Positions 18,642-27,906 of a stretch of 64,000 nt of DNA are shown here, piece after piece. The first letter of the stretch is position 1, and every line of letters starts with the position of its first letter. Source of the stretch: Streptomyces sp. NBC_01298 (lineage in GTDB: Bacteria; Actinomycetota; Actinomycetes; Streptomycetales; Streptomycetaceae); the NCBI RefSeq assembly GCF_035978755.1, contig NZ_CP108414.1, positions 4,154,001 through 4,218,000 on the forward strand. Reading direction: 5' to 3'. Both the position numbers and the translations under genes were made by a program. The notes under the pieces are model-generated. The model made no database searches, was not told the DNA's origin, and worked only from the letters and a program-made list of their open reading frames with translations.

Positions 18642-20303
18642 GTGGCGGAGGGCGAGGGATCCGGGACAGAGGACCGGAAGCCGAAGTCGGACGAGGCGCA
18701 CAGCGCGTTCTCCGTGCCGGACGGGGTCGGTGTGGACCCGGAGGTGACCGAGGAGGACCAGCCGACCTCGGAGTTCGCCGTCCCCGACGGGTTCGCGTCG
18801 GTGCCCGCGGATTCCGATGGACCGGCGTCCGCGTTCGCCACGCCGCACACCTACAGCGCCGCCCACTCCCCGCCGGCCTACACCGGCCCTCCGGGCTTCC
18901 CCGTCACCCGGTTGAAGGAGTCCCCCTGGCAGGACCGCATGCGCACGGTGCTGCGCATGCCGGTCGACGTCCGGCCGGTGCCGGAGCCCTCGCAGCGGCT
19001 GGCCGTGGAGACCGGGCCCGCCGTGGGGCGCGTGCTCGACCTGACGCTGCGCATCGGCGAGCTGCTGCTCTCGGGCGGCGAGGGCGCCGAGGACGTGGAG
19101 GCCGCGATGTTCGCCGTGGCCCGCAGCTACGGCCTGGACCGCTGCGAGCCCACCGTCACCTTCACCCTGCTGTCGATCACCCACCAGCCCTCCCTGGTGG
19201 ACGACCCCGTGTCGGCGAACCGCACCGTCCGCCGCCGCGGCACGGACTACACCCGGCTCTCGGCCGTGTTCGCCCTCGTCAACGACATCACCGCGCACGA
19301 GATCGAGATCTCGCTGGAGGACGCGTACCGCCGGCTCGCCGAGATCCGCCGCAACCGGCACCCGTACCCCGGCTGGGTGCTCACCGGCGCCGCAGGCCTG
19401 CTCGCCGGCGCGGCCTCCACGCTGGTCGGTGGTGGGGTGCTGGTGTTCTTCGCAGCCGCACTCGGCGCGGTGCTCGGCGACCGGCTGGCCTGGCTGTGCG
19501 CCGGGCGCGGGCTGCCGGAGTTCTACCAGTTCGTGGTCGCGGCGATGCCTCCGGCCGCGATGGGCGTGGCCCTGAAGATGACCGACCTGGACCTGCGCTC
19601 CTCGGCGATCATCACCGGTGGGCTGTTCGCCCTGCTGCCGGGGCGGGCCCTGGTCGCGGCCGTGCAGGACGGCCTGACCGGCTACTACATCACCGCGTCC
19701 GCCCGGCTGCTGGAGGTGATGTACCTCTTCATCGGCATCATCATGGGCGTGCTGGTCGTGCTCTACGTCGGCTTCCAGTTCGGCTCCAATCCGCAGCCGG
19801 AGGAAATCCTCCAGATCGAGCAGCGGCCGCTGCTCCAGATCGCCGCCTCGATGGTTCTGGTGTTCACGTTCGCGATCCTGCTCCAGCAGGAACGTTCAAC
19901 CGTGTGGTTCGTGACGCTGAACGGCGGGATCGCCTGGGTGATCTACGGGGCCCTGCACTACGCCGCCAAGATGCCGCCGGTGCCGTCCACCGCGATCGCC
20001 GCCGGGCTGGTCGGCCTCTTCGGACAGCTCCTCGCCCGGCACCGGTTCTCCTCGGCCCTCCCCTTCGTCACGGCCGCCATCGGCCCGCTGCTGCCCGGCT
20101 CGGCCACGTACTACGGGCTGCTGCTGATCGCCGAGAACCGGCTGAACGAAGGGCTGGCCTCGCTGACGAACGCCGCGGCCATCGCCCTCGCCATCGCGAT
20201 CGGCGTCAACCTCGGCTCCGAGACCTCCCGCCTGTTCATGCGCATCCCCGGCGCGGCCAGCGCGGCCAAGCGCGGCGCGGCGAAGCGCACCCGCGGGTTC
20301 TAG
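18642..20303 (+). CDS. Threonine/serine exporter (ThrE family) membrane protein
   Basis: 553 residues. About 130 polar N-terminal residues contain three copies of an [S/T]xFxVPDG-like phrase (SAFSVPDG, SEFAVPDG, SAFATPH). They are followed by the ThrE domain: the GELLLSGGEGAEDVEAAM segment, then about ten membrane helices split into the DUF1212 (ThrE_1) and DUF3815 (ThrE_2) halves. Export of threonine/serine is the family role; the substrate here is unproven. GTG start follows GGAGGA. It sits next to ppa as in other streptomycetes. Confidence 0.85.
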   Translation: MAEGEGSGTEDRKPKSDEAHSAFSVPDGVGVDPEVTEEDQPTSEFAVPDGFASVPADSDGPASAFATPHTYSAAHSPPAYTGPPGFPVTRLKESPWQDRMRTVLRMPVDVRPVPEPSQRLAVETGPAVGRVLDLTLRIGELLLSGGEGAEDVEAAMFAVARSYGLDRCEPTVTFTLLSITHQPSLVDDPVSANRTVRRRGTDYTRLSAVFALVNDITAHEIEISLEDAYRRLAEIRRNRHPYPGWVLTGAAGLLAGAASTLVGGGVLVFFAAALGAVLGDRLAWLCAGRGLPEFYQFVVAAMPPAAMGVALKMTDLDLRSSAIITGGLFALLPGRALVAAVQDGLTGYYITASARLLEVMYLFIGIIMGVLVVLYVGFQFGSNPQPEEILQIEQRPLLQIAASMVLVFTFAILLQQERSTVWFVTLNGGIAWVIYGALHYAAKMPPVPSTAIAAGLVGLFGQLLARHRFSSALPFVTAAIGPLLPGSATYYGLLLIAENRLNEGLASLTNAAAIALAIAIGVNLGSETSRLFMRIPGAASAAKRGAAKRTRGF

Positions 20304-20329
20304 GGTCCTTCACGGCCCCCGGACGCGCA

Positions 20330-20368
20330 GATGCCCCGCCGACCGGGAATCCGGTCGCGCGGGGCATC
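20330..20368. terminator. Bidirectional terminator between convergent genes
   Basis: GATGCCCCGC pairs with GCGGGGCATC and, inside it, GACCGG pairs with CCGGTC around a GAAT loop. This long stem lies between the convergent ThrE-type and DedA genes. Confidence 0.8.
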
Positions 20369-20393
20369 GTACGAAGCTGCGAGCAGCGGGGGG

Positions 20394-21098
20394 CTACCGC
20401 TTCGCGTGGCGGCCGCTGCGCTGCTGGCCCGGGGCCGGGTCCTCGCCGGCGCCGGGCTCGGTGCCGCCGGCCTCCATCGCGGCCTTCTTCTGCTTGCGGG
20501 ACTTGAGCACCTCGAAGATCACCGGGATCACCGAGATCAGGACGATGCCGATGAAGATCGGCTCGACGTTGTCCTTGATGACCTCGAACTGGCCGAGCTG
20601 GTAGCCCAGGACCGTGACGCCCGCGCCCCACAGGACGCCGCCGATGACGTTGAAGGCCAGGAAGGTGCGGTACTTCATCGCGGAGGCGCCCGCGACCATC
20701 GGCGCGAAGGTGCGGATGATCGGCACGAAGCGCGCGAGCACGATGGCCTTGGGGCCGTGCTTTTCCATGAACTCGTGCGCCGCGTCGAGGTTCTCGCGCT
20801 TGAAGAGCTTGGAGTTCGGCTTGTTGAAGATCTTCGGGCCGAAGACCTTGCCGATCATGTAGCCGACCTGGTCACCGAGGATCGCGGCGGCCACGATCAG
20901 GGTGCAGACCAGCCACAGCGGCTGCTCGATGGTGCCGGCCGCGACGAACAGACCCGCCGTGAAGAGCAGGGAGTCTCCGGGCAGGAAGGCGAAGAGACCG
21001 GATTCCGCGAAGACGATGACCAGGATGCCGATCAGGCCGAATTGGCCGATCAGGTACTCCGGGGAGATCCACTCAGGACCGAGCGCAAGCGTGTTCAC
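20394..21098 (-). CDS. DedA-family membrane protein
   Basis: 234 residues with the DedA/SNARE-associated core: ESGLFAFLPGDSLLFTAGLF, then LGDQVGYMIGKVFG, and the conserved FVPIIRTFAPMVAGAS with its essential Arg. DedA proteins help undecaprenyl-phosphate or phospholipid recycling. The start at GTG (VNTLALGPEW) fits homologues and follows AGGAG; an ATG 14 codons earlier is an alternative with a poor ribosome site. The tail is Lys/Arg-rich. Confidence 0.88.
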   Translation of the reverse strand: MNTLALGPEWISPEYLIGQFGLIGILVIVFAESGLFAFLPGDSLLFTAGLFVAAGTIEQPLWLVCTLIVAAAILGDQVGYMIGKVFGPKIFNKPNSKLFKRENLDAAHEFMEKHGPKAIVLARFVPIIRTFAPMVAGASAMKYRTFLAFNVIGGVLWGAGVTVLGYQLGQFEVIKDNVEPIFIGIVLISVIPVIFEVLKSRKQKKAAMEAGGTEPGAGEDPAPGQQRSGRHAKR

Positions 21099-21183
21099 GG
21101 GTTCCGGGCTCTCCTGGATCAGGTGGGGGTGTCCGTCCAATTATGAACGCACACCACCGCCGCCTGGTTCCACGGACGGGCGG

Positions 21184-21615
21184 TTACGACTTGCGCACCA
21201 CGTTGGCCGTGATCGAGTCCCGCAGGTGTTCGGCGAGCCCGGGGCGCATGGAGTCGTAGAACTCCTTGAACCGCTCGTCCGCCACGTACGTCTCGCCGAG
21301 ACCGGTGTGCATCTCGTACGAGCAGTCGTAGTACCAGGTCACGATGTGCCCCCGGTGCTCCTCGGCCATGTCCATCGCCGCCTCCCCGTCGGCGGGCTCG
21401 CCCGCCTCCATCAGGGCCGCGTAGCGGGTGCTCCAGTCGGCGACCTCGTCCTGGATCCGCTTCCAGTCGTCCTTCGTGTAGGTGGCGACCCGCCGCTGCG
21501 ACTGCGCGTACGCGTCGGTGCCGCCCCAGCGCTGCCGGGCCTCCTCGGAGTACCGCTCGGGGTCCTTGTCCCCGAAGACCTCGAACTTCTCCTCGGGGGT
21601 GAGGTTGATGCCCAT
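21184..21615 (-). other. Internal translation product TipAS
   Basis: An in-frame ATG (MGINLTPEEKFEVFGD) preceded by GGAGGCGAAGAAG gives the 143-residue ligand-binding domain alone. In S. lividans this short form is produced in excess and soaks up thiopeptides. The same internal ribosome site is conserved here. Confidence 0.8.
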
Positions 21616-21942
21616 CTTCTTCGCCTCCATGGCGTGCTCGACGGCCGCGGCCATCTGCTGGAGCCGGGCGATCCGCTCGGACAGGAGGGCGTGCTGCCGG
21701 CGCAGGTGCTCCCTCGGGTCCGAGCGCGGATCGTCCAGCAGGACCGCGACCTCTTCGAGCGGAAAGCCGAGCTCCCGGTAGAACAGGACCCGCTGCAGCC
21801 GGTCGAGGTCGGCGTCGTCGTACCGCCGGTGTCCCGCCCCGCTGCGGCCGCTCGGAGAGAGCAGCCCGATCTCGTCGTAGTGGTGCAGGGTGCGCACCGT
21901 CACTCCGGCGAATCCGGCGACCTGGCCCACGGAGTAGCCCAT
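21184..21942 (-). CDS. tipA: Thiopeptide-responsive MerR-family activator TipA (long form, TipAL)
   Basis: 252 residues, the length of S. lividans TipAL (253). The N-terminal MerR domain reads YSVGQVAGFAGVTVRTLHHY, then a coiled-coil linker. A TipAS drug-sensing domain begins at Met110. The conserved Cys (C207, in YYDCSYEMHTGL) matches the residue that forms a covalent bond with thiostrepton-class antibiotics. It activates its own promoter upon drug binding and confers drug sequestration. Start ATG follows GAGGAGCGGAAAGCG. The promoter just upstream has the expected operator. Confidence 0.93.
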   Translation of the reverse strand: MGYSVGQVAGFAGVTVRTLHHYDEIGLLSPSGRSGAGHRRYDDADLDRLQRVLFYRELGFPLEEVAVLLDDPRSDPREHLRRQHALLSERIARLQQMAAAVEHAMEAKKMGINLTPEEKFEVFGDKDPERYSEEARQRWGGTDAYAQSQRRVATYTKDDWKRIQDEVADWSTRYAALMEAGEPADGEAAMDMAEEHRGHIVTWYYDCSYEMHTGLGETYVADERFKEFYDSMRPGLAEHLRDSITANVVRKS

Positions 21943-21974
21943 CGCTTTCCGCTCCTCTTCTCGGGTACGCGCCC

Positions 21975-22005
21975 AGCCTGGTCCCTCACGCCGCGTGAGG
22001 TGCAA
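21975..22005 (-). promoter_or_regulatory. tipA promoter with MerR-type 19-bp spacer and operator
   Basis: Reading leftward, TTGCAC (-35, 22000-22005) and CAGGCT (-10, 21975-21980) are separated by exactly 19 bp. This over-long spacer is the hallmark of MerR-activated promoters. The spacer holds the inverted repeat CCTCACG-N3-CGTGAGG (21984-22000), the same operator layout as the S. lividans tipA promoter. Confidence 0.85.
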
Positions 22006-22023
22006 GCCCGCTCGGGGGCGGGC

Positions 22024-22623
22024 TCAGGGCGCCGGGGCGAGGACCCCTTCGAAGGGGTCGCCCGGGTCGTCGGCGAAGGAGTACGCGCCCGCCTCGATCC
22101 GGGCGATCAGGCCCCGGGTCCAGTCCGCCTCGGCGTCCGCCGAGTGGATCCAGCGGTGCGTGATCTCGCCGATGTGGCCCAGCGGCTCGGGGCCCCCCTC
22201 GGGGACGTAGTGGTCCGTGACGGCGGAGCGCCAGGCGGCGAGCCGGCCCAGCCGCTCGCGGAGCAGGGCCAGGGCCTCGGCGCGGGGCAGGTCGACCATG
22301 AAGCCGAGGGCGGAGGCGAGGACGTCGGCCTTCTGATCGGCGGAGGACAGCGCCTCGCGGAGCAGCTTGAAGTACTCCGCGCGGCCCGCCCCCGTGAGCT
22401 CGTACTCGGTGCGCGGCGGCCCGCCCGCCGCGGAGGGGGCCACCTCGTGGGCGAGCAGGACGCCCTGCTTCGCCATCTGCTTGAGCGCGTGGTAGATCGA
22501 CCCGGGTTTGGTGTTCGACCACTCGTGGGCGCCCCAGAACTCCAGATCGGCCCGGACCTGGTAGCCGTGGGCCCGCCCGTGCTGGCGGACGGCGCCGAGG
22601 ACGAGGAGGCGGATCGCTGACAT
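22024..22623 (-). CDS. PadR-family transcriptional regulator
   Basis: 199 residues: an N-terminal winged helix (IRLLVLGAVRQHGRAHGYQV, then SIYHALKQMAKQGVL and a wing PPRTEYELTGAGR) and a long helical Vir-like C-terminal dimerisation domain. No ligand can be inferred. It is followed by tipA on the same strand; the DinB gene upstream is also on that strand. Confidence 0.88.
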   Translation of the reverse strand: MSAIRLLVLGAVRQHGRAHGYQVRADLEFWGAHEWSNTKPGSIYHALKQMAKQGVLLAHEVAPSAAGGPPRTEYELTGAGRAEYFKLLREALSSADQKADVLASALGFMVDLPRAEALALLRERLGRLAAWRSAVTDHYVPEGGPEPLGHIGEITHRWIHSADAEADWTRGLIARIEAGAYSFADDPGDPFEGVLAPAP

Positions 22624-22665
22624 GGGGCCCAGGCTACTGACCCGGGCCCCGGGCACCATGGCTAG

Positions 22666-22720
22666 CCCATGGCTCGGCTCCGTGGCTGGCCCATGGCTCG
22701 GCTCCGTGCCTAGCCCATGG
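22666..22720. repeat. 24-bp tandem repeat between PadR and DinB genes
   Basis: CCCATGGCTCGGCTCCGTG recurs at 22666, 22690 and (first 7 bases) 22714, a period of 24 bp; a further partial CCATGGCTAGC lies at 22657. It runs up to the last codons of the DinB gene. Confidence 0.75.
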
Positions 22721-23213
22721 CGCGGGTGCCGTCGATGGTCTCGCGGATGATGTCCGCGTGGCCGGCGTGCCGGGCGAACTCCTCCACCAGGTGCAGGAGC
22801 ATCCAGCGCATCGAGACCTTGGCGTCCTCGGGGAACCACGGGGCCGGGGGCAGCGGGAAGCTGTCGTCGAGGCTGGGGACGGCCGCGATGAACGCCTCCG
22901 TCTCCTGCCTGATCCCGTCCCAGTAGGCCAGCACCGAAGGCATGGACTCGCCCTCGACCAGCCGGAAGCCGTCGGCCCAGTCGCCGCCCGGGTACTCGGT
23001 CACGCCCTGCGCCATGCGCAGCCAGCCGAGCTCGCAGTTGGCCGCGTGCTTGAGCAGCCCGGACACGGAGAGCTCGCTGGCGCTGGGCTTGCTCGCCGCC
23101 TGCTCCTCGGTCAGCCCCTGCGCGGCCTCGCGCAGCGCCGTGCGCTGGGCCTCGACGAAGGAGAGGAGCGTGCCGCGCTCGTCGCCGGGGATCTCCGTGG
23201 AAATCTGAGCCAT
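22710..23213 (-). CDS. DinB/DUF664-family protein
   Basis: 167 residues of a four-helix bundle DinB-like fold: LSFVEAQRTALREAAQGLTEEQ, then LLKHAANCELGWLRM with a metal-ligand His, and a C-terminal HLVEEFARHAGHADIIRE with two more His. These three His positions form the metal site of the DinB/YfiT superfamily, several of whose members are thiol-dependent (mycothiol) transferases. The ATG start follows GGCGGTCAGGTC. Function not defined. Confidence 0.87.
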   Translation of the reverse strand: MAQISTEIPGDERGTLLSFVEAQRTALREAAQGLTEEQAASKPSASELSVSGLLKHAANCELGWLRMAQGVTEYPGGDWADGFRLVEGESMPSVLAYWDGIRQETEAFIAAVPSLDDSFPLPPAPWFPEDAKVSMRWMLLHLVEEFARHAGHADIIRETIDGTRAMG

Positions 23214-23333
23214 GACCTGACCGCCTTCTGTTCGCGTCCCGAGTGGGTGTCGTGCGGGTCTCCCCTGCTGACAAGAACCACGGTACGAACCCTTGCGGTC
23301 AGGTCCTGTCCTCAATCACGCGATTCCGCGTTT

Positions 23334-25412
23334 TTACCGGTTTTCCTGCCGGACCGGCGGGAGTTCCTTCTGCGGCTTGGGCAGCAGGGCCTTCTTCAGG
23401 TCCTGCGCGCCCTTGTCGTCGAGGCCGTACATCGCCTCGTAGATGTTGCGGACGGCCGGTCCCGAGGCGCCGGAGCCGGTGCCGCCCTGGGAGATGGTCA
23501 TGACGATCGCGTAGTCCGCGGTGTAGGAGGCGAACCACGAGGTGGTCTGTTTGCCCTGGACCTCGGCGGTACCGGTCTTCGCGTGCATCGGGATCTGCTT
23601 CTGCGGCCAGCCGCCGAACCGCCAGGCCGCGCTGCCGGTGGTGGCCACGTCGGCGAGGGCGCCGTCGATGTCGCTCCGGAGCTTGGAGTTCATCGGGAGC
23701 TTGCCCTGCACCTTGGGGGCGATCTCCTTGACCGAGGTGCCGTCGGCGCTGACCACGGCCTTGCCGATGGCGGGCTGGTGCAGGGTGCCGCCGTTGGCGA
23801 TGGCGGCGTAGACGGAGGCCATCTGGATCGGGGTGACGAGGGTGTCGCCCTGGCCGATGGAGTAGTTGATCGCGTCGCCCTCGCGGAGCTGGTTGCCCTG
23901 GCGGCAGTTCTCGTAGGCGATCTTCTCGGCGTACGAGCCGTTCTTCTTGCCGTCGCGGCACCAGGCGGCCTTGTTCGCCTCGAAGAAGTCCTTCTTCCAC
24001 TGGCGGTCGGGGACCCGGCCCGGGACCTCGCTGGGCAGGTCGATGCCGGTGCGCTTGCCGAGGCCGAACTCGTGCGCGGTCTTGAAGAACCAGTCGCCGG
24101 GCTTGGCCTTGGGCTTGATGCCGCCGTCCTTCTTCCACTCGTTGTCGGCGATGGCGTAGTAGACGGTGTCGCAGGAGACTTCCAGGGCCTTGCCGATGGT
24201 GATGTCGCCGTAGCCATGGGACTCGAAGTTGGTGAAGACCTGGCTGCCGACCGAGTACGAGCTCGGGCAGCCGTAGAGCCGGTTGAAGGGGTAGCCGGCG
24301 TTGACCGCGGCCGTCGAGGAGACCACCTTGAAGATCGAGCCGGGGGCCGCCTGGCCCTGGATGGCGCGGTTCAGCAGCGGGTAGTTCGATCCCTTGTCGG
24401 TGAGGTCGGCGTAGTCCTTGGCGGAGATGCCGCCGACCCAGGCGTTCGGGTCGTAGGTCGGGTTGGAGGCCATCGCGACGACCCGGCCGGTCTTGGCCTC
24501 CATGACCACAACGGCACCGGAGTCGGCCTCGTAGTGGCGGCCCGTGTTGTTCTTGTCGATGCCCTTGCGGGCCTCGATCATCGCGTTGTTCAGCTCGCGC
24601 TCGGCCACGGCCTGCACGCGCGAGTCGATCGAGGTCACGATGTCCGAGCCGGCCCGCGGCTTGTCGCTCACGCCCTCGCCGATGATCCGGCCGAGGTTGT
24701 CCACCTCGTAGCGGGTGATGCCCGCCTTGCCGCGGAGCTCCTTGTCGTAGGTGCGCTCCAGGCCGCTGCGGCCCACCTGGTCGGAGCGCAGGTACGGGGA
24801 GTCGGAGCCCTTCGCCTTGGTGATCTCCTCGTCGGTCACCGGGGAGAGGTAGCCGAGCACCTGGGAGGTGTTGGCGCCGTCGGGACCGGCGTAGCGGCGC
24901 AGGGCGGTGGGCTCGGCGGTGATGCCGGGGAACTGCTCGGCGTGCTCCCGGATCTCCAGGACCTGGTCGGTCGTCGCCTCGTCGGTGATGGGGATCGGCT
25001 GGTACGGGGAGCCGTTCCAGCAGGGCTTGGGGGTCTTGGAGTCGCACAGCCGGACGCCGTTGACCACGTCCTCGGGGTCGAGGTCCAGCACCCCGGCGAG
25101 GTGGGTCAGGACGTCCTTGCCGCGGTCCTTCATCTTGGAGAGCTCGGTGCGGCTGGCGGAGACCACCATGCGGGTCTCGTTGTCGGCGAGCGGGATCCCG
25201 CGGGAATCCAGGATCGAGCCGCGCACGGCGGGCTGGACCACCTGCTGGGTGTTGTTGTTCTTCGCCTCGTCCGTGTACTCCTGGCCGTTGCGTATCTGCA
25301 GGTACCACAGACGCCCGCCGAGGGTCAGCAGCAGCGAGAACACCACGATCTGGATCATGACGAGCCGGTTCTGGACCCGGGGTGTGCGCCCGGTCTCCGG
25401 TATGTTGCTCAA
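23334..25412 (-). CDS. Class B penicillin-binding protein (PBP2-type transpeptidase)
   Basis: Cross-links peptidoglycan. The 692-residue protein has a short cytoplasmic tail, one membrane helix (about 17-36), a pedestal domain with RGSILDSRG, and a transpeptidase domain with SIFK (SxxK nucleophile), SCD in the SxN position and KTGTAEV. The SCD variant is usual for this subgroup of PBP2. One or more extra loops rich in charged residues lie between the motifs. RodA/SEDS and MreC-type partners are not adjacent in this window, so it is one of several PBP2-like enzymes expected in Streptomyces. Confidence 0.92.
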   Translation of the reverse strand: MSNIPETGRTPRVQNRLVMIQIVVFSLLLTLGGRLWYLQIRNGQEYTDEAKNNNTQQVVQPAVRGSILDSRGIPLADNETRMVVSASRTELSKMKDRGKDVLTHLAGVLDLDPEDVVNGVRLCDSKTPKPCWNGSPYQPIPITDEATTDQVLEIREHAEQFPGITAEPTALRRYAGPDGANTSQVLGYLSPVTDEEITKAKGSDSPYLRSDQVGRSGLERTYDKELRGKAGITRYEVDNLGRIIGEGVSDKPRAGSDIVTSIDSRVQAVAERELNNAMIEARKGIDKNNTGRHYEADSGAVVVMEAKTGRVVAMASNPTYDPNAWVGGISAKDYADLTDKGSNYPLLNRAIQGQAAPGSIFKVVSSTAAVNAGYPFNRLYGCPSSYSVGSQVFTNFESHGYGDITIGKALEVSCDTVYYAIADNEWKKDGGIKPKAKPGDWFFKTAHEFGLGKRTGIDLPSEVPGRVPDRQWKKDFFEANKAAWCRDGKKNGSYAEKIAYENCRQGNQLREGDAINYSIGQGDTLVTPIQMASVYAAIANGGTLHQPAIGKAVVSADGTSVKEIAPKVQGKLPMNSKLRSDIDGALADVATTGSAAWRFGGWPQKQIPMHAKTGTAEVQGKQTTSWFASYTADYAIVMTISQGGTGSGASGPAVRNIYEAMYGLDDKGAQDLKKALLPKPQKELPPVRQENR

Positions 25413-25472
25413 CTCGGCTCTCCCCGGGACTGGTCCTCGCCTGACCCGCCCGAGTCTAGAGGGCCCGCGGAG

Positions 25473-26930
25473 TTAGAACGGGAACTGCGTCCGGCCGTGC
25501 TGCACCGAGATCCATTTCTGGGTGGTGAAGGCCTCGACGGTGGCCTCGCCGTTGAGGCGGCCCATGCCGGAGGCCTTCTCCCCGCCGAACGCCGCGAGCG
25601 GCTCGTCGCCGATGGTGGAGTCGTTGACGTGGATCATGCCGGTCTCGATGCGCCGCGCGAAGCGGACCCCGCGCTCCACGTCCTTGGTGTGGACGGCGCC
25701 GCTCAGTCCGTACGGGGTCGCGTTGGTGAGGCGGACGGCCTCGTCCTCGCCGTCGAAGACGACGAGCAGGGCGACGGGGCCGAAGATCTCCTGGCCGAGC
25801 AGCGGGGAGTCCTCGGGGAGCCCGGCGAGCACGGTCGGTTCCACCAGGTTGCCGCGCGTAGAGCCCCGTACGAGCGCCTGCGCTCCGGACTCGACGGCGC
25901 GGTCGACGAGCGCGGTGAGGGCGTCGGCCTGGAAGGAGTTGATCAGGGGGCCGATGTGGGTGTCGGCGTCGTGCGGGTCGCCGGTCTTCAGGGCGCGCAC
26001 GCGGGTGGTGAACTTCTCGGTGAACTCCTCCGCGACCGAGGCGTCGACCAGGATCCGGTTGGCGGCCATGCAGACCTGGCCCTGGTAGACGAAGCGGCTG
26101 AAGACGGCCGCGTCCACCGCGTAGTCGAGGTCGGCGTCGTCGAGGACGACGAGCGCGCTGTTGCCGCTGAGCTCCAGGACGGTCCGCTTGAAGTGGCGGG
26201 CGGCGACCGCGCCGACGTGCCGGCCGACCCGGTCGGATCCGGCGAAGGAGATGACCTTGGGGACGGGGTGGGTCAGGAGCGCGTCGCCTATCTCGGCTAT
26301 GTCGGTGACCAGGACGTTGAGCAGACCGGCCGGCAGGCCCGCTTCCTCGAAGATCTTGGCGATGACCCCGCCGCCGACCACGGGCGCGTTCTGGTTCGGC
26401 TTGATGACCACGGCGTTGCCCAGGGCCAGGGCCGGGGCGACCGACTTCAGGGTGACCAGGAAGGGGAAGTTGAAGGGGCTGATCACGGCGACGACCCCGA
26501 CGGGCAGGCGCTGGACCCGGTTCTCCTTGCCCTCGACCGGCGAGGGCAGGATGCGGCCCTCGGGGCGGACGGCCAGCTGCATGGCCTCGCGGATGAACTC
26601 CTTGGCGAGGTGGACCTCGTACTCGGCCTTGGGACGGGTCCCGCCGAGTTCGTCGATCATCGCCTCGACGATCTCCTTCTCGCGCTCCTCGGTGATCCGC
26701 AGGGCGCGTTCCAGGACGGCTCGTCTGGTGTACGGGCTGGTCGCGGCCCATTCCTTCTGGGCCCGCTCGGCCGCCCGGTAGGCCTGGTCAACCTGCTCGA
26801 CGGTGGCCACGGTGATGGCCGCGAGCTTCTCCCCGTTGTACGGGTTGACGTCGATGATGTCCCACGACCCGGTTCCGGCCAGCCATTCGCCGTCGATGTA
26901 CTGGTGAGCCAGGTCCTCGAATATGGACAT
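25473..26930 (-). CDS. NAD(P)-dependent aldehyde dehydrogenase (benzaldehyde/vanillin DH type)
   Basis: 485 residues with the full ALDH fold: ISPFNFPFLVTLK at the cofactor site, FAGSDRVGRHVG, catalytic Glu in LELSGNSA, catalytic Cys in YQGQVCMAANR, and EIFGPVALLVVFD. The GQVCMAANR context and the closing MGRLNGEATVEAFTTQKWIS resemble aromatic aldehyde dehydrogenases. The substrate cannot be fixed. It lies just upstream of the PBP gene on the same strand with a 60-bp gap. Confidence 0.9.
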   Translation of the reverse strand: MSIFEDLAHQYIDGEWLAGTGSWDIIDVNPYNGEKLAAITVATVEQVDQAYRAAERAQKEWAATSPYTRRAVLERALRITEEREKEIVEAMIDELGGTRPKAEYEVHLAKEFIREAMQLAVRPEGRILPSPVEGKENRVQRLPVGVVAVISPFNFPFLVTLKSVAPALALGNAVVIKPNQNAPVVGGGVIAKIFEEAGLPAGLLNVLVTDIAEIGDALLTHPVPKVISFAGSDRVGRHVGAVAARHFKRTVLELSGNSALVVLDDADLDYAVDAAVFSRFVYQGQVCMAANRILVDASVAEEFTEKFTTRVRALKTGDPHDADTHIGPLINSFQADALTALVDRAVESGAQALVRGSTRGNLVEPTVLAGLPEDSPLLGQEIFGPVALLVVFDGEDEAVRLTNATPYGLSGAVHTKDVERGVRFARRIETGMIHVNDSTIGDEPLAAFGGEKASGMGRLNGEATVEAFTTQKWISVQHGRTQFPF

Positions 26931-27045
26931 GCCATCCCTTACGTCGAACGCGCTTCCTTGCGCTGCACCGGAGACCCGGTGGTCACCCGGGTCATCGTCA
27001 CGCTCTGATCGTCACGGCCTGATCAGGCGTCATAGTACGTGTGAA

Positions 27046-27906
27046 TCAAGACAGTTGGAGCAGACCGCGCAGGAGATCCCGGGTCTGGTCCGGATCGGGG
27101 CAATCACCCTGGAGGCGCAGCATCGCGCGCTCGTACTGCCTCACTTCCTCGTCTTTGTCGAGGTAGAGGGCGCTGGTGAGCTGTTCCAGATAGACGACGT
27201 CCTGGAGGTCGGACTCGGGGAAGCGCAGCAGGGTGAAGGCGCCGCTCTCGCCGGCGTGGCCGCCGAAGGAGAAGGGCATGACCTGGAGGTGCACGTTCGG
27301 CCGCTGCGAGATCTCGATGAGGTGCTCCAGCTGACCGCGCATCACGTCCCGGTCGCCGTACGGGCGGCGCAGCGCGGCCTCGTCGAGGACGGCGTGGAAG
27401 GCGGGGGCGTTCTCGGAGACCAGTACCTTCTGACGCTCCAGGCGCAGCGCGACCCGGCGGTCGATCTCGGCGCGGCCGGCACTGGGCATGCCGCGGCTGA
27501 CGACCGCCTGGGCATAGGCCTCGGTCTGCAACAGGCCGTGCACGAACTGGACTTCGTAGATACGGATGAGGGAGGCGGCGCCTTCCAGGCCCACGTACGT
27601 CTGGAACCAGCCCGGCAGGACGTCTCCGTAGCTGTGCCACCAGCCGGCCACATTGGCCTCGCGGACCAGCCCCAGGAGGGACTCTCGCTCCGCGCCGTCC
27701 GTGACTCCGTAGAGCGTGAGGAGGTCCTCTACGTCTCTGGCCTTGAAGCTCACCCTTCCCAACTCCAAGCGGCTGATCTTCGATTCGGATGCGCGGATCG
27801 AGTAACCGGCCGCCTCACGGGTGATGCCGCGGGATTCTCGGAGTCGCCTGAGCTGGGAGCCCAGGAGGATGCGGCGCACCACAGAACCACTGGCTTCCGC
27901 GGTCAC
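27046..27906 (-). CDS. XRE-family regulator with DUF5753
   Basis: 286 residues: a Cro/CI-type helix-turn-helix (LGSQLRRLRESRGITREAAGYSIRASESKISRLELGR) followed by the actinomycete DUF5753 domain (about 100-280; GYDVLPGWF-like WFQTYVGLE, SEAYAQAV-like region). Such proteins pair with small DUF397 partners; one lies nearby. The GTG start has GGAGGGGCAGGAA upstream. The long open frame to its right is not coding-like. Confidence 0.88.
   Translation of the reverse strand: MTAEASGSVVRRILLGSQLRRLRESRGITREAAGYSIRASESKISRLELGRVSFKARDVEDLLTLYGVTDGAERESLLGLVREANVAGWWHSYGDVLPGWFQTYVGLEGAASLIRIYEVQFVHGLLQTEAYAQAVVSRGMPSAGRAEIDRRVALRLERQKVLVSENAPAFHAVLDEAALRRPYGDRDVMRGQLEHLIEISQRPNVHLQVMPFSFGGHAGESGAFTLLRFPESDLQDVVYLEQLTSALYLDKDEEVRQYERAMLRLQGDCPDPDQTRDLLRGLLQLS

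Noticed and set aside
22758..27008. 1416-codon plus-strand frame
   Set aside because: Antisense to DinB, PBP and aldehyde dehydrogenase genes, which have clear family motifs. GC-driven open frame.
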